From: Paenibacillus oceani
GTDB lineage: Bacteria; Bacillota; Bacilli; Paenibacillales; NBRC-103111
Length of the DNA stretch: 64,000 bases
Assembly: GCF_014705615.1 (NCBI RefSeq)
Contig: NZ_JACXJA010000005.1
Span: 124,001 to 188,000, forward strand
Reading direction: 5' to 3'
Shown: in pieces, positions 18,008-27,476 of the stretch
Numbering within the stretch: position 1 is the first letter of the stretch
How the letters are laid out: every line of letters begins with the position of its first letter
Program-made: the position numbers and the translations under genes
The notes under the pieces: model-generated
The model's input: only the letters and a program-made list of their open reading frames with translations
Told to the model about the DNA's origin: nothing
The model's database searches: none

Positions 18008-18965
18008 TGTTCTCCCCCTCCGTCAAACGCAAGAACAGCTCCTCCAGCGTCGGATGATGGATGCCGATCGAATAGACGAGAACGCGCGCCGCCACGAGTT
18101 TCTCGTTCCACTCGGGTATCCGCTCCTGCTCCATCCGCACGGTCAGCTTGCGTCCTCCCGCCGAATCCTCTCCGTCAAGCTCCGGATCAAGCCGGGCGGA
18201 ATCGAGCACTTGAACGGACGGATCAGAAGCCAAAATCTCTCGCGCGCGTTCATACGGCTCGACATGCCAAACGATCGTGCTTCCCGACTGCTGAAGCAGC
18301 TCGTCCACTTCTCCGACGGCGATCACTTCACCGTGGCTGATGATCGCCACCCGATCGCACATTTGCTGGATCTCGCTTAACAGATGGCTGGATACGAACA
18401 AGCTTAGCCCTTCCGAGGCAAGCCTGCGGATAAACTCGCGCATTTCTTTGATTCCTTGCGGATCGAGGCCGTTGGTCGGTTCATCGAGAATGAGGAGGCT
18501 GGGCTGGCCCAGCAGAGCTTGCGCGATGCCGAGCCGCTGGCGCATGCCCAGCGAATACGTCTTGACCTTATCGTGGATGCGCTGGCCGAGTCCGACGATA
18601 TCGGTAACCTCGCGAATCCGCTGTGCTCCGACGCCGGGAAGCATCCGGGCAAAATGCTCAAGATTCTCCCAGCCGGTCATATACGAATACAACTCGGGAT
18701 TTTCGACGATACAGCCTACGTGTCTCAATGCGTCCGTTGGCTGCCTGGCTACATCGTAGCCGCCAAGCGTGATGCTCCCTTCGGTCGGTTTGATCAGCCC
18801 GACCAGCATCCGGATCGTAGTCGTTTTGCCGGAACCGTTCGGCCCAAGAAATCCGAATATTTCGCCGCGCCTGACATCGAACGATATCCCTTTAATAATG
18901 AGCCGGTTTTTAATCTTTTTCTTCAATTGATGGACGGACAGTACGACAGACGAATCCTGGCTCAT
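18000..18965 (-). CDS. ABC transporter ATP-binding protein (BcrA/drug-exporter type)
   Basis: A 321-residue ATPase. Walker A is GPNGSGKTTTIRML near residue 40, the Q-loop follows, the signature is YSLGMRQRLGIAQALL, Walker B is SLLILDEPTNGLDPQG and the switch His is in VSSHLL. A C-terminal extension of about 80 residues after residue 230 is typical of the DUF4162-bearing export ATPases. It is in one operon with the permease (8-base overlap) and with the GDSL hydrolase gene 12 bases upstream. Confidence 0.92.
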   Translation of the reverse strand: MSQDSSVVLSVHQLKKKIKNRLIIKGISFDVRRGEIFGFLGPNGSGKTTTIRMLVGLIKPTEGSITLGGYDVARQPTDALRHVGCIVENPELYSYMTGWENLEHFARMLPGVGAQRIREVTDIVGLGQRIHDKVKTYSLGMRQRLGIAQALLGQPSLLILDEPTNGLDPQGIKEMREFIRRLASEGLSLFVSSHLLSEIQQMCDRVAIISHGEVIAVGEVDELLQQSGSTIVWHVEPYERAREILASDPSVQVLDSARLDPELDGEDSAGGRKLTVRMEQERIPEWNEKLVAARVLVYSIGIHHPTLEELFLRLTEGENIE

Positions 18966-18977
18966 GACCGGACCTCC

Positions 18978-19778
18978 CTATTCAAGCGCCTGCACGACGC
19001 GGTCTGCGATTCGCACATACCCTTCCTGGTTCGGGTGGAAGTGGTCGGTGTACATATACTTGTCGAATTGAAGCTGAAACAGGTCCATCGTCGGTACAAA
19101 CACCATATTGGGGTACTTGTTCGCTACCCGGAACGCCGCATCGTTCCACTCCTGAATATGGACGGAAGCCGGGCGCATCTCCGGCAGATCATAAAACGGG
19201 TTGTACACGCCGACATACACGATCGTCGCCTTCGGATTCAGCTCCGCCAGCCGGGTTAAAATGTGCTCCAGCCGTTTTTGCGGCTCCGGCATCCGCTCCC
19301 GGATCTTGACCGGATCGAGCTCGTCCGTCTGCGAATTCATCACATCCCGGCCGATCGCGAACAGATCGTTGCCGCCCATCGTCAGCAGGACGATATCGGC
19401 CCGTTCGATGCCGTAAGGCACGCCTTTGGCGTTTTGCAGATCGTTAAGCAGCTGCCCGGTTGTGTACCCGTTAACGGCGTAATTGCCGATTACATTTACC
19501 TGTTTCTTCGTAGCGGCCGCCAGCTTGTCCTTCACGTTCTGGACATACCCTTTCCCGCTGACGTCACCGGTCCCGACCGTAAGCGAATCGCCGAGCGCCA
19601 CGATATCCACTGTCGTCTTCGCCTCCGCCGCCGGCTGCTGCTGCGGCTGCTGAACGAAGTCGGCCGGCTTCGGGTTCATAATATCGTTCATCGCATACAC
19701 GAGACCGCCGGCCATCAGAAGAGTGGATATCGCCGCCGTCGTGCCGATCGTTCTCCATAACGTTCGCGTCGATTTCAA
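18978..19778 (-). CDS. Membrane-anchored or secreted SGNH/GDSL hydrolase (YpmR-like)
   Basis: A 266-residue esterase/lipase of the SGNH superfamily. An N-terminal hydrophobic signal or anchor (about residues 8-30) and a Pro/Gln-rich linker precede the catalytic domain. The nucleophile Ser is in VALGDSLTVGTG, the oxyanion Asn in TMGGNDLF, and the Asp/His pair in YTDHFHPNQEGY. Bacillus YpmR is similar from memory. The TTG at 19778 is chosen as start because GGGAGG lies 7-8 nt before it; a second TTG five codons upstream overlaps the ribosome binding site. As first gene of the ABC operon it may process a lipid or cell-wall substrate handled by the exporter. Confidence 0.88.
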   Translation of the reverse strand: MKSTRTLWRTIGTTAAISTLLMAGGLVYAMNDIMNPKPADFVQQPQQQPAAEAKTTVDIVALGDSLTVGTGDVSGKGYVQNVKDKLAAATKKQVNVIGNYAVNGYTTGQLLNDLQNAKGVPYGIERADIVLLTMGGNDLFAIGRDVMNSQTDELDPVKIRERMPEPQKRLEHILTRLAELNPKATIVYVGVYNPFYDLPEMRPASVHIQEWNDAAFRVANKYPNMVFVPTMDLFQLQFDKYMYTDHFHPNQEGYVRIADRVVQALE

Positions 19779-19863
19779 GACGACCCCTCCCAAATAATAC
19801 GCGCGAAAAATGGTGTTAACTTTAGAGTAAAGGTTCCGACTTTATTTTGCAAATCAAGCCTTT

Positions 19864-19901
19864 GAAAAAAAGCTTTCCCGGATAAGGTCCGGAAAAGCTT
19901 T
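19864..19901 (-). terminator. Rho-independent terminator of the GH18 gene
   Basis: On the minus strand AAAGCTTTTCCGGA and TCCGGGAAAGCTTT pair over 14 positions with one G-U, a 5-base loop, and a following run of T. It begins 40 bases after the stop. Confidence 0.85.
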
Positions 19902-19940
19902 ACGCCAATACGATTTGTGAACGGGCCTCGTTGCCCGAAT

Positions 19941-21224
19941 TTATTTAAGCGACTTGATCGTAAAATTCGCTTCGAGCAGCGCCCAATTTTGCGGGAAGCT
20001 TTGGCCGAGCACCCAATAGCTGATCCCGCGCAGCCCGTATTCCTTGATCAGGTCGAACTTCGCCTGCATGCTGCGCGCATCCTCGAACCAGACGATATGC
20101 TCCTTCGCATCGTTGTCATAATACGAGAAGTGAGGAGCTTGAGCGGTATAATCGTACTGGATATAGGCGCCGACATCCCGGGCCAGCTCGACGGCCGCCT
20201 TCGGACTTAAGGTCGGGGCGAACTTGCCTCCTTTGACATACGGAAGCGTCCAATTGTAACCGTACAAAGGCGCGCCCATCATGATCTTGCCCGCCGGTAT
20301 AACTGAGAGGGCGTATTCGAGCACGCTGCGTACTTGCGGGATCGGGGCTACAGCCATAGGCGGTCCGCCGGACCAGCCCCATTCGTAAGTCATAATGATG
20401 ACGAAATCAACGATTTCGCCGTGCGCCGGATAATCGTGAGCTTCGTACCATTGCCCGGCCTGTTCCGCGCTGGTCTTCGGGGCAAGTGCCGTGGAGACGA
20501 GTTTTCCTTCCGCGTGAACGCGAGCCGTTATTTCTCTCAGGAAGGCGTTATACTTCTCCCGGTCGGCCGGATACATATGCTCGAAGTCGATATTCAGCGC
20601 ATAAAACGACTTTCGTTTCATCGTCGCTATTACGTTGTCGATCAGGTTTTGCCGCGCTTCCGCATTATCGAATATCGCCCGCGCAGTATCGGGGGTGAAC
20701 GTCCCGCCTTCGAAGTTGGTGATGACCATCATCGGCACCGATGGGGTCGGCCGGATCGCAGCGAGCGCCGCTTCGTCGTTCGGAGCTTGGAGCGTCCCGT
20801 CCTTCTGGACGATATATTGGAAGATGCTGAAGTATGTAAGATAGTTTGCCGTCTCCGCTACGATGCCCCGGTCCTTCTCCGCATTCGACGGCTGCAAGTA
20901 ACCGTTCGTCTCGATTACCGGCCTGACCGGCTCCCCCGGGACGCGAAGACGCTGGCCGATATATAATCGGGACGGGTCGGTTATTTGGTTCGCTCTCATC
21001 AGCTGATCGACAGAAGTGCCGTACTTGCGGGCAATCGTCCACAACGACTCTCCGGGCGCTACGACATGGACCCGATCTTTCGTCGGAATGACGAGCGCCT
21101 GACCGGCGACCAGTCTCGTCGGATCTTCGATTCCGTTTATTCGGGCGACTTCGTCCGCCGTCACTCCATAACGTTTCGCAATCGCCCATAACGAATCGCC
21201 CGGCTTGACCACCTCGATTAACAT
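19941..21224 (-). CDS. sleL: LysM-GH18 spore cortex-lytic glucosaminidase (YaaH/SleL type)
   Basis: A 427-residue protein, the same length as Bacillus YaaH as I recall it. Two LysM repeats lie at about residues 1-47 (VKPGDSLWAIAKRYGV) and 50-96 (VAPGESLWTIARKYGT), followed by a GH18 TIM barrel to the end. The catalytic motif is FYALNIDFEHMYPADR, with the proton-donor Glu in DFE. SleL-type enzymes act on cortex muropeptides containing muramic lactam during germination. There is no signal peptide, as expected for a protein deposited by the mother cell on the forespore. The ATG at 21224 follows GGAGGAGATCT. Transcribed alone, with a strong terminator downstream. Confidence 0.88.
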   Translation of the reverse strand: MLIEVVKPGDSLWAIAKRYGVTADEVARINGIEDPTRLVAGQALVIPTKDRVHVVAPGESLWTIARKYGTSVDQLMRANQITDPSRLYIGQRLRVPGEPVRPVIETNGYLQPSNAEKDRGIVAETANYLTYFSIFQYIVQKDGTLQAPNDEAALAAIRPTPSVPMMVITNFEGGTFTPDTARAIFDNAEARQNLIDNVIATMKRKSFYALNIDFEHMYPADREKYNAFLREITARVHAEGKLVSTALAPKTSAEQAGQWYEAHDYPAHGEIVDFVIIMTYEWGWSGGPPMAVAPIPQVRSVLEYALSVIPAGKIMMGAPLYGYNWTLPYVKGGKFAPTLSPKAAVELARDVGAYIQYDYTAQAPHFSYYDNDAKEHIVWFEDARSMQAKFDLIKEYGLRGISYWVLGQSFPQNWALLEANFTIKSLK

Positions 21225-21817
21225 AGATCTCCTCCCTCTTGTTCCGCGCTTTCAACTGCCGCAGTTTCCGCTCTAAGGCAAGCGTATTCGAAAGAGGCTC
21301 CGATATTGCCAGTCCTAATAAAAATAAATCAGGCGAAAGATAAGAAAGCTTGCAAACGAAGCCTTTTCCACGATGCTAACGCTAGCTGGCGCTAACTAGC
21401 CTTGATAGCGACGCTTGCTAACACTTGCAAACCCAATAAGAGTCTTTGGCACCTTCTATTTTCGGCAAATGGAGAAAACAGGGACGAATAGAGGCGATTT
21501 GCACCCCTTAGTTCAACCGACTGATGGGATGCGCACCCCTTTTGCGGATTTTAACAGTTTCAAACCGCTCTTATTCCGTCGACAGGCCGGGTTTCGGACA
21601 AAATAGAGGATACAAACCACTCCTATTCGCTTCCCTCTGGACTATAGGCGGACACATCAAGTCAAAGCTGCCATGATCGACAGCCACGGCGCTTGCTGGC
21701 ACATTCAGAAAAACATTTAAACGAAGCTTTGCCGCGATGCGATGTATGACCCTGCGTTAGTTGTTGCTTGTCTTGCGAGCAGAAGGCACCCGTTTCTCCC
21801 GAATCGTATACTATCGA
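21225..21817. repeat. Gene-free interval with degenerate dispersed repeats
   Basis: No open frame here has a ribosome binding site or protein-like composition. Between about 21400 and 21640 short related strings recur: CAAACCGCTCTTATTCC (about 21561), CAAACCACTCCTATTCG (about 21616), GCACCCCTTAGTTC and GCACCCCTTTTGCGG. Around 21363-21425 GCTAACGCTAGCTGGCGCTAAC forms small overlapping palindromes. One piece, GAATAGAGGCGATTTGCA, resembles GAATAAGAGCGATTTGCA in the gap near 25930. These look like decayed intergenic repeat units. Confidence 0.4.
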
Positions 21818-21863
21818 TTAAAAATAATCCGCCGCCGCTTCTCGGAGGAAGCGGCGGCGGATT
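21818..21863 (-). terminator. Strong rho-independent terminator of the ABC exporter operon
   Basis: A perfect 15-bp stem, AATCCGCCGCCGCTT (21826-21840) with AAGCGGCGGCGGATT (21849-21863), an 8-base loop, and an ATTTTTAA tail on the minus strand. It begins 14 bases after the stop codon. Confidence 0.92.
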
Positions 21864-21877
21864 GGCCTGACGGAAGC

Positions 21878-23749
21878 TTAGACAGCTTCGCTTAAAAATT
21901 TGTATTGGGCCTGCACGAGTCCGTGATAAATGCCTTCCAGCCGCATCAGCTCGTCGTGATTGCCTTCTTCCATTATATTACCGTGATCCAGCACGACGAT
22001 TTTGTCGGCCCCCCTGATCGTGGACAACCGGTGAGCGATAATAAACGAGGTACGGCCGATCAGCAGCGTCTTCAGCGCTTCCTGGATTTTCAGCTCGGTT
22101 TCCGTATCGATGCTCGCTGTCGCCTCGTCGAGAATTAATACCCGCGGGTTGGCCAGCAGCGCCCGGGCAAACGAGAGCAGCTGGCGCTGTCCCATCGACA
22201 GCATATTGCCCCGCTCCTCCACCTGAGTGTCGTAGCCGTCAGGCAGCTTGCTGATGAAATCGTGGGCGTGCACGGCTTTGGCCGCCGCCTGGATCTCATC
22301 GTTGGTCGCGTCCAGCCGTCCGAAGCGGATATTATCCCGGATCGAGCCGGAGAAAATAAACGTATCCTGCAGGACGATTCCGACTTGCGAACGCAAGCTT
22401 TGCAGCGATACGTCGCGGATATCGTGGCCGTCCACCAGCACGCGTCCTTCGACCGGATCGTAGAACCGGCACAGCAGGTTCATAATCGTACTTTTGCCCG
22501 ATCCCGTATGCCCGACCAGCGCCACCGATTCGCCCGCCTTCGCTTCCAGGCTGATTCCTTTCAACGCCGGACGGCCGCGCTCATATTCGAATACGATATT
22601 TTCGAACCGGACATCGCCCTTGATCGGCGGCAACATCTTCGGCTCGGCTTTCTCCGCCACATTCGGCTTTTCGTCCAAAAACTCGAATATCCGTTCCGAC
22701 GAAGCCATCGCCACCAGCATCTGGTTGTACATCTGCCCGAGACGATTGATCGGCTCCCAGAAGTTGCCGATATAGCTGGCAAAGGCGACCAGCATCCCGA
22801 TCGTAAGCTCCTTGGATTCGATCAAATAACTGCCGTACCAGAACAAGATACACGTACCGATGGCTGCGGTCAGCTCGATAATCGGTCCGAACGCCTGGTT
22901 GAGCATCGACGCCCGGTCCCACGATTTTTTGTTGATCGTATTCATGTCATCGAAATATTTAATGTTTTCCTTTTCTTGCGTAAAAGCTTGAGTGACGCGG
23001 ATGCCCTGTATCGATTCGGCCAAATGCGAGTTAATCCGGGACTGCTTCATGCGGACGTCCTGCCAGGCTCTTCGAATCCGTTTACGCAGCGATGTCGATA
23101 CGATGAACATCAGCGGTACCGTAATAATAATCGCGATTCCGAGCTTCGGACTAAGCGTAAGCAGGATGATGACGATACCGACGAGCTGCACGCAGTCGAT
23201 CATCAGGTTGACGACGCCGTTCGTAAACAAGTCCTGCAGCGAGTTCACGTCATTCGTAATCCGGACCAGCACCGACCCGGCCGGACGCTTGTCAAAAAAG
23301 CGGAACGACAGCTGCTGAATGTGTCTGAATAATGCATACCGCAAATCGAACAGCACTTTCTGCCCGATCACGTTAATATACCGGATCCGGTATACGTTGA
23401 CGAGCCACTGCACTACATACAGGGCAAGCATCGTCGATGCATAGATGAGCAGCAGATTGCCGTCGCCGTTAAAGATTGCCTTGTCGATCGCAAGACTGAT
23501 CAAGTAAGGGATGGCGAGCTTGGACAGCGTACCAAGTATCATCGTAACGAGTATAATCGGCAGCAATTCCCGGGAATACGGCTTCAAATATTCCCCCATC
23601 CGCTTCAGCTGACTCCAGTCGAACGCCTTCTCCATCTTGTCGTCGTCCTGGTAGATGAAACGCTCCTGCGAATTCGAATTTCGGCCCGCCGTTTTAGGCG
23701 TAGTATCGGATTTTGGGTTAGTATCGGAATATTCCTTGGACTGGCTCAA
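21878..23749 (-). CDS. bmrD: ABC exporter half-transporter, catalytic-site subunit (BmrD/YheH-like)
   Basis: A 623-residue protein: about 65 N-terminal polar residues, six membrane helices (about 65-360) and an ATPase domain. Walker A is VGHTGSGKSTIMNLL, Walker B is VLILDEATASID with the catalytic Glu intact, and the switch is IIAHRLSTI. Its signature motif is LSMGQ instead of LSGGQ. The companion subunit has the reverse defect, a catalytic Asp but a normal signature, so together they form one competent and one degenerate ATP site, as in BmrC/BmrD-type multidrug exporters. It begins at TTG 23749, overlapping the bmrC stop by 4 bases. The symbol is by analogy. Confidence 0.85.
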   Translation of the reverse strand: MSQSKEYSDTNPKSDTTPKTAGRNSNSQERFIYQDDDKMEKAFDWSQLKRMGEYLKPYSRELLPIILVTMILGTLSKLAIPYLISLAIDKAIFNGDGNLLLIYASTMLALYVVQWLVNVYRIRYINVIGQKVLFDLRYALFRHIQQLSFRFFDKRPAGSVLVRITNDVNSLQDLFTNGVVNLMIDCVQLVGIVIILLTLSPKLGIAIIITVPLMFIVSTSLRKRIRRAWQDVRMKQSRINSHLAESIQGIRVTQAFTQEKENIKYFDDMNTINKKSWDRASMLNQAFGPIIELTAAIGTCILFWYGSYLIESKELTIGMLVAFASYIGNFWEPINRLGQMYNQMLVAMASSERIFEFLDEKPNVAEKAEPKMLPPIKGDVRFENIVFEYERGRPALKGISLEAKAGESVALVGHTGSGKSTIMNLLCRFYDPVEGRVLVDGHDIRDVSLQSLRSQVGIVLQDTFIFSGSIRDNIRFGRLDATNDEIQAAAKAVHAHDFISKLPDGYDTQVEERGNMLSMGQRQLLSFARALLANPRVLILDEATASIDTETELKIQEALKTLLIGRTSFIIAHRLSTIRGADKIVVLDHGNIMEEGNHDELMRLEGIYHGLVQAQYKFLSEAV

Positions 23750-25518
23750 TTGGCCACCCTCCGTTCTTCCTTGTGCGAGGTAAAATCCGGATGATCCGAA
23801 TATTGGATTTTGTAAGTTTCAAAATACGCTCCCGACTGCTTCAGAAGCGACTCGTGCGTTCCGCGCTGGACGATACGTCCTTCATCGAGTACGAGTATTT
23901 CATCGGCATGCTTCAGAGAAGAGATCCGGTGCGCGATAATAAAAGTCGTACGGCCCTTCATCAGTTCCTGGAAACCGGCTTGGATTTCGTGTTCCGTCTC
24001 CATATCGACCGCGCTCGTCGCATCGTCCAGTATTAATATTTTCGGGTCTTTGATCAGCGCTCTGGCGATGGCGATTCGCTGTTTCTGACCGCCGGACAGC
24101 CCCATACCGCGTTCGCCGACCACCGTATCGTAACCGAGCGGCAGCTCCATTATGAAATCATGCGCTTTCGCCAGCTTCGAGGCGCGGATGATCTCTTCGT
24201 CAGATACATCCTTGCGGCCGTATGCGATATTGTTGCGAATCGTCGAGGAGAACAGGAACGTCTCCTGGAAGACAAGCGCGATCTGCTGACGCAGCGTCTC
24301 GATTTTAATGTCGCGAATGTCCTTGCCGTCGAGCAGGATACGGCCTTCCTTAATATTGTAAGCCCGCAGCATCAGCTGGATTACCGTCGACTTGCCCGAT
24401 CCGGTTCCCCCGAGCAATCCGATTACGGAGCCTGCGGGCGCATCCAGATCAAACTTCGTAAGCGCCGGCTGCTTGTCGGGATACGCGAAGGTCACCTCGT
24501 CGAAGCGGATCGAGCCGGATACTTGCTCCGGTCGGAGCGCGACTGCATTATCCTTGTCTTTTACATGTACGTATTGATTCAATATTTCCAATACGCGTTC
24601 GCCGGAAGCCTTTGATTGCGTGTAGTTGTTAATATGGAAGCCGATATCTCTCATCGGTGCGATAATGTACCAGATAAAGCTGAAAAATGCGACCAGTTCG
24701 CCGATCGACATCGAACCGTTGATGACGAACATACCGCCCGTGACGAGCAGGATAGCGACGCATACAGAGGACAGCAGTTCCATCATCGGGAAATAGTTCG
24801 CCCACGTTTGCGACAAATGAATGTTGCTTCCTTTATACTCCTCGTTGCGGACTGTGAACTTCTCCACCTCGTAAGGCTCGCGCGCAAACGATTTGACCGT
24901 TCGCATGCCGTTGATATTCTCCTGTACTGCCGTCGTTAAGTTGCTGTTGGCAAGTCGGATCGCCCGGAACCCCGGATGAATTTTGCGCTCCAGACGAAGT
25001 GCGGTGAAGACGAGAAACGGCATCGTCACAAAGGTAACCAGCGTCAGTTTCCAGTCCATCAGGAGCATCGTAATGGTGCCGAACGTAAACATGATGAACA
25101 CGTTCAAAATTTGCGCAAATCCGAATCCGATAAACTGGCGGATCGCTTCCAAGTCGGCCGTCAGCCTGGACATCAGGTCGCCCGTCTTGGCTCTGTCGTA
25201 ATATTGAAACGACAAGTATTGCAGCTTCTCGTACAAGGCGTTACGCATGTTAAAAGCGACGCGGTTGCCGAGTCTTCCTCCGGAGAAGCCGTGCAGGAAA
25301 GCGAAGGTCGCTTTGACCGCCACTACGGCGACAACGGTAAGCGCCAGATAGGGCACCCACTGATATTGCTCCTGCCTAATGACATCGTCAATCAGAAATC
25401 GGAGCAAATGAGGGTAAACGAGCCCGAGTGCAGTGGAACACATCAAACAGACAATCGATGCGAACAGCAAGTAACGATCTTTCCAGTAAAATTGCTTCAA
25501 TTGCTTTAATACGTTCAT
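23746..25518 (-). CDS. bmrC: ABC exporter half-transporter, degenerate-site subunit (BmrC/YheI-like)
   Basis: A 590-residue protein with six membrane helices (about 16-310) and an ATPase domain. Walker A is LGGTGSGKSTVIQLM, the signature LSGGQKQRIAIARAL is canonical, and Walker B reads ILILDDATSAVD, so the catalytic Glu is replaced by Asp. This is the substitution known in BmrC-like subunits. Gene order (this gene first, bmrD-like gene second, 4-base overlap) is that of Bacillus bmrCD. Likely role: efflux of lipophilic drugs or lipids. The ATG at 25518 has GGGAGGG 5 nt upstream. A short upstream frame overlaps the start codon. Confidence 0.87.
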   Translation of the reverse strand: MNVLKQLKQFYWKDRYLLFASIVCLMCSTALGLVYPHLLRFLIDDVIRQEQYQWVPYLALTVVAVVAVKATFAFLHGFSGGRLGNRVAFNMRNALYEKLQYLSFQYYDRAKTGDLMSRLTADLEAIRQFIGFGFAQILNVFIMFTFGTITMLLMDWKLTLVTFVTMPFLVFTALRLERKIHPGFRAIRLANSNLTTAVQENINGMRTVKSFAREPYEVEKFTVRNEEYKGSNIHLSQTWANYFPMMELLSSVCVAILLVTGGMFVINGSMSIGELVAFFSFIWYIIAPMRDIGFHINNYTQSKASGERVLEILNQYVHVKDKDNAVALRPEQVSGSIRFDEVTFAYPDKQPALTKFDLDAPAGSVIGLLGGTGSGKSTVIQLMLRAYNIKEGRILLDGKDIRDIKIETLRQQIALVFQETFLFSSTIRNNIAYGRKDVSDEEIIRASKLAKAHDFIMELPLGYDTVVGERGMGLSGGQKQRIAIARALIKDPKILILDDATSAVDMETEHEIQAGFQELMKGRTTFIIAHRISSLKHADEILVLDEGRIVQRGTHESLLKQSGAYFETYKIQYSDHPDFTSHKEERRVAN

Positions 25519-25571
25519 GGTCGCCCTCCCAGCCGGCCGCTTTCCAATTTCTTAATGAATCTTATCACCAT
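25515..25571 (-). CDS. Possible 18-residue leader peptide upstream of bmrC
   Basis: A minimal frame begins ATG-GTG directly behind AGGAGGG, encodes MVIRFIKKLESGRLGGRP, and its TGA overlaps the bmrC ATG (ATGA). Bacillus bmrCD is preceded by the leader gene bmrB, which controls the operon by attenuation, so a leader here would make sense. Against it, GGAGG lies only 1 nt from the ATG and 4 nt from the GTG, the peptide is unrelated in length to BmrB, and no terminator hairpin was found in the interval. Confidence 0.3.
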   Translation of the reverse strand: MVIRFIKKLESGRLGGRP

Positions 25572-26160
25572 CCCTCCTATCGAGCAATCGGGCGAATCGG
25601 GTAAAACGATCAATATCACCCTAAAACCCACAAAAAGAGACGAAAACGGGAAGGAATCCATGCGATTCTTCCGAATCATCGCTTTATGAACCTATGGATG
25701 CGCTTTCTTGAAAGTTGTGAAGATTGGGTGAAAATGTCGGGGAATTCTGGCGAGAGATACCGGTCAAAGCTTCCGGAATGTGGGATTTTTTGTCCGTTGG
25801 AATAGGCCCCGGCCGTTGCTCCAGGCTGTCAGATAAGCGGACAGGCTCCCCCCATTTTCGTGAAACAAGAGCGTTGAGCTTGGCAAACCATGTAGGCTTA
25901 TGGTAACTATTGGAAGCTATTCTGAATAAGAGCGATTTGCAGCTTTGTTGCTGGCTGTCCAGATATACGGGGAGCCGCGAGCACAGGCAAGACCGAGCTT
26001 ATGCGAGGAGCGTCCGTCCTGCTCCAAAATAAACGTTTTGCTGCGTGCAGCCGCATCCGTTCAGCTTGGCCAACCCGAACTGGCTCGAACCGCTCAAGCA
26101 AGCAAGGGAGGGATCGTAGCGGGTTCGTCAAGTTAAGCACAAGCATCCACATTCGCGAAT
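25572..26160. other. Gene-free interval upstream of the exporter operon
   Basis: No convincing coding frame. It contains repeat-like fragments such as GAATAAGAGCGATTTGCAGC near 25922, similar to a string at about 21489, and GGACAGGCTCCCCC near 25840. The exporter promoter should lie at the low-coordinate end but no clear -10/-35 pair was identified. Confidence 0.4.
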
Positions 26161-26187
26161 AAACAAAAAACCGGAACCAGTTCCGGT
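26161..26187 (-). terminator. Rho-independent terminator of the unknown gene ending at 26187
   Basis: ACCGGAAC and GTTCCGGT form a perfect 8-bp stem with a 2-base apparent loop (opening to 4), followed by TTTTTTGTTT on the minus strand. The stem overlaps the stop codon. Confidence 0.85.
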
Positions 26188-27245
26188 CAAATCATCTCAT
26201 AATGGAACGTGCCGATTTTCCAGCGGCCATCCTCGTACTCCAGCTCGCAGATCAGTCTCGCATCGCTTACTCCAGTCACGATCCAGTCGGCTGTCAGCAA
26301 GTAGCTCCCGTCTTCTTGCTCCGCCAGCTTCATGCTGCCGACTTCTTGTATAATCACGGGTGGAATCAGTCCCGAAGAACCGCCTACGATTAAATAGCCG
26401 CCGTCGACGGCCGGTACGTGTGAATCCGCCAACTGCTCCGTCGCAGTGTCTGTAAACGCCTCCGCCAGCCAGCTTTTGACTCGTTCGCGCTGCGCCTCGC
26501 TGATCCGTTTGCCGTTATAAGCCAGCCCATAAAACGACCGGTGGACGCCCTCGATCCACTCGTATACCGGTTCGGGACTGCCGAGCGCCTTCTGCGGTGT
26601 TATCGTCAAGACCGGGAAAGGCTTCATCTCTTTATCAAAGTCGGGGTTACTCTCTTCCGGGCTGCTCGGTGCAATCACATTCAGCGCTTTCACTTCGGTC
26701 AAGCTCGCCTTGTCCGAGGTTCCTTCGAGAATATCGGCATAAACAGCCAAGTAATCCGATATGACGATCGAACCGGTTCCCGTCGAGCCGGCCGAACCGA
26801 ACTTCGCCTTGTCCGTTTCATTGGCAAATTTCAAAACGAAATGATTCGGCACCTCGTGAAACCGTATAGGCTTCGGCAGACTGGTCGCCGACTTGTTGTC
26901 CACATAAAAGATAACGTCTCCCGGGTTATATGGCTGTGTTTCCTGATCCATTACTTCAAACCGTCCGCTAATCTCCTTGGTGCCTTGAAACGTAACGGCG
27001 ACCGACTGCAGTCCATACGTGCCGGATCGGATCTCCTGTGCGGTCATTCCCGCCACCCGGTCGCCTGGGCGAATCGAGGCCGGATCAAACATCTGAGAAT
27101 CGCCGGATGGGGTCTGGATAGCGGGCTCTGACGAAGGGGCCGCCGAAGACTCCGGGTTACTCGAATCGTATAGCGACAATCCGGCCAGAAGCAATGCGGC
27201 TCCTGTCAGTACCATTGTATATCGGATGGAAGTGCGTCGTTTCAT
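26187..27245 (-). CDS. Membrane-anchored extracytoplasmic protein of unknown function
   Basis: A 352-residue protein. Residues 1-30 contain a basic start and one hydrophobic segment (YTMVLTGAALLLAGLSLY) without a lipobox Cys, so an uncleaved anchor or signal peptide. A Ser/Pro-rich linker (about 30-55) leads to a mixed alpha/beta region with IRPGDRVAGMTAQEIRSGTYG and SIVISDYLAVYADIL. The C-terminal 100 residues (LTADWIVTGVSDARLICELEYEDGRWK when split at the turn) resemble beta-rich NTF2-like or lipoprotein folds, which I cannot prove. The ATG at 27245 follows GGGAAGGGGAGC; the frame is open further upstream but without a ribosome binding site. Not recognised by family. Confidence 0.7.
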   Translation of the reverse strand: MKRRTSIRYTMVLTGAALLLAGLSLYDSSNPESSAAPSSEPAIQTPSGDSQMFDPASIRPGDRVAGMTAQEIRSGTYGLQSVAVTFQGTKEISGRFEVMDQETQPYNPGDVIFYVDNKSATSLPKPIRFHEVPNHFVLKFANETDKAKFGSAGSTGTGSIVISDYLAVYADILEGTSDKASLTEVKALNVIAPSSPEESNPDFDKEMKPFPVLTITPQKALGSPEPVYEWIEGVHRSFYGLAYNGKRISEAQRERVKSWLAEAFTDTATEQLADSHVPAVDGGYLIVGGSSGLIPPVIIQEVGSMKLAEQEDGSYLLTADWIVTGVSDARLICELEYEDGRWKIGTFHYEMI

Positions 27246-27476
27246 ACCTAAGCTCCCCTTCCCTTCATACTCATATAGACGCCAAATTCCGGCAATTGTT
27301 GCGGCTTCGCAGACGAATCCGACATGAATTCCATCATTTGGTTCTAGCGACCTACATCGCGCGTATTTACATCCGGTAGAAAATGGAGCGGGGAGCCATC
27401 CTTCGTAAGAACCAGCTTTTCTTAGGGGCAGAATACCTTCTGTTTCGCTGAACACATAGCCGTTCCCGCCTCTACA

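Noticed and set aside
25724-26136. Short frames in the gap upstream of the exporter operon
   Set aside because: No ribosome binding sites, no recognisable motifs, and the region contains repeat-like strings.
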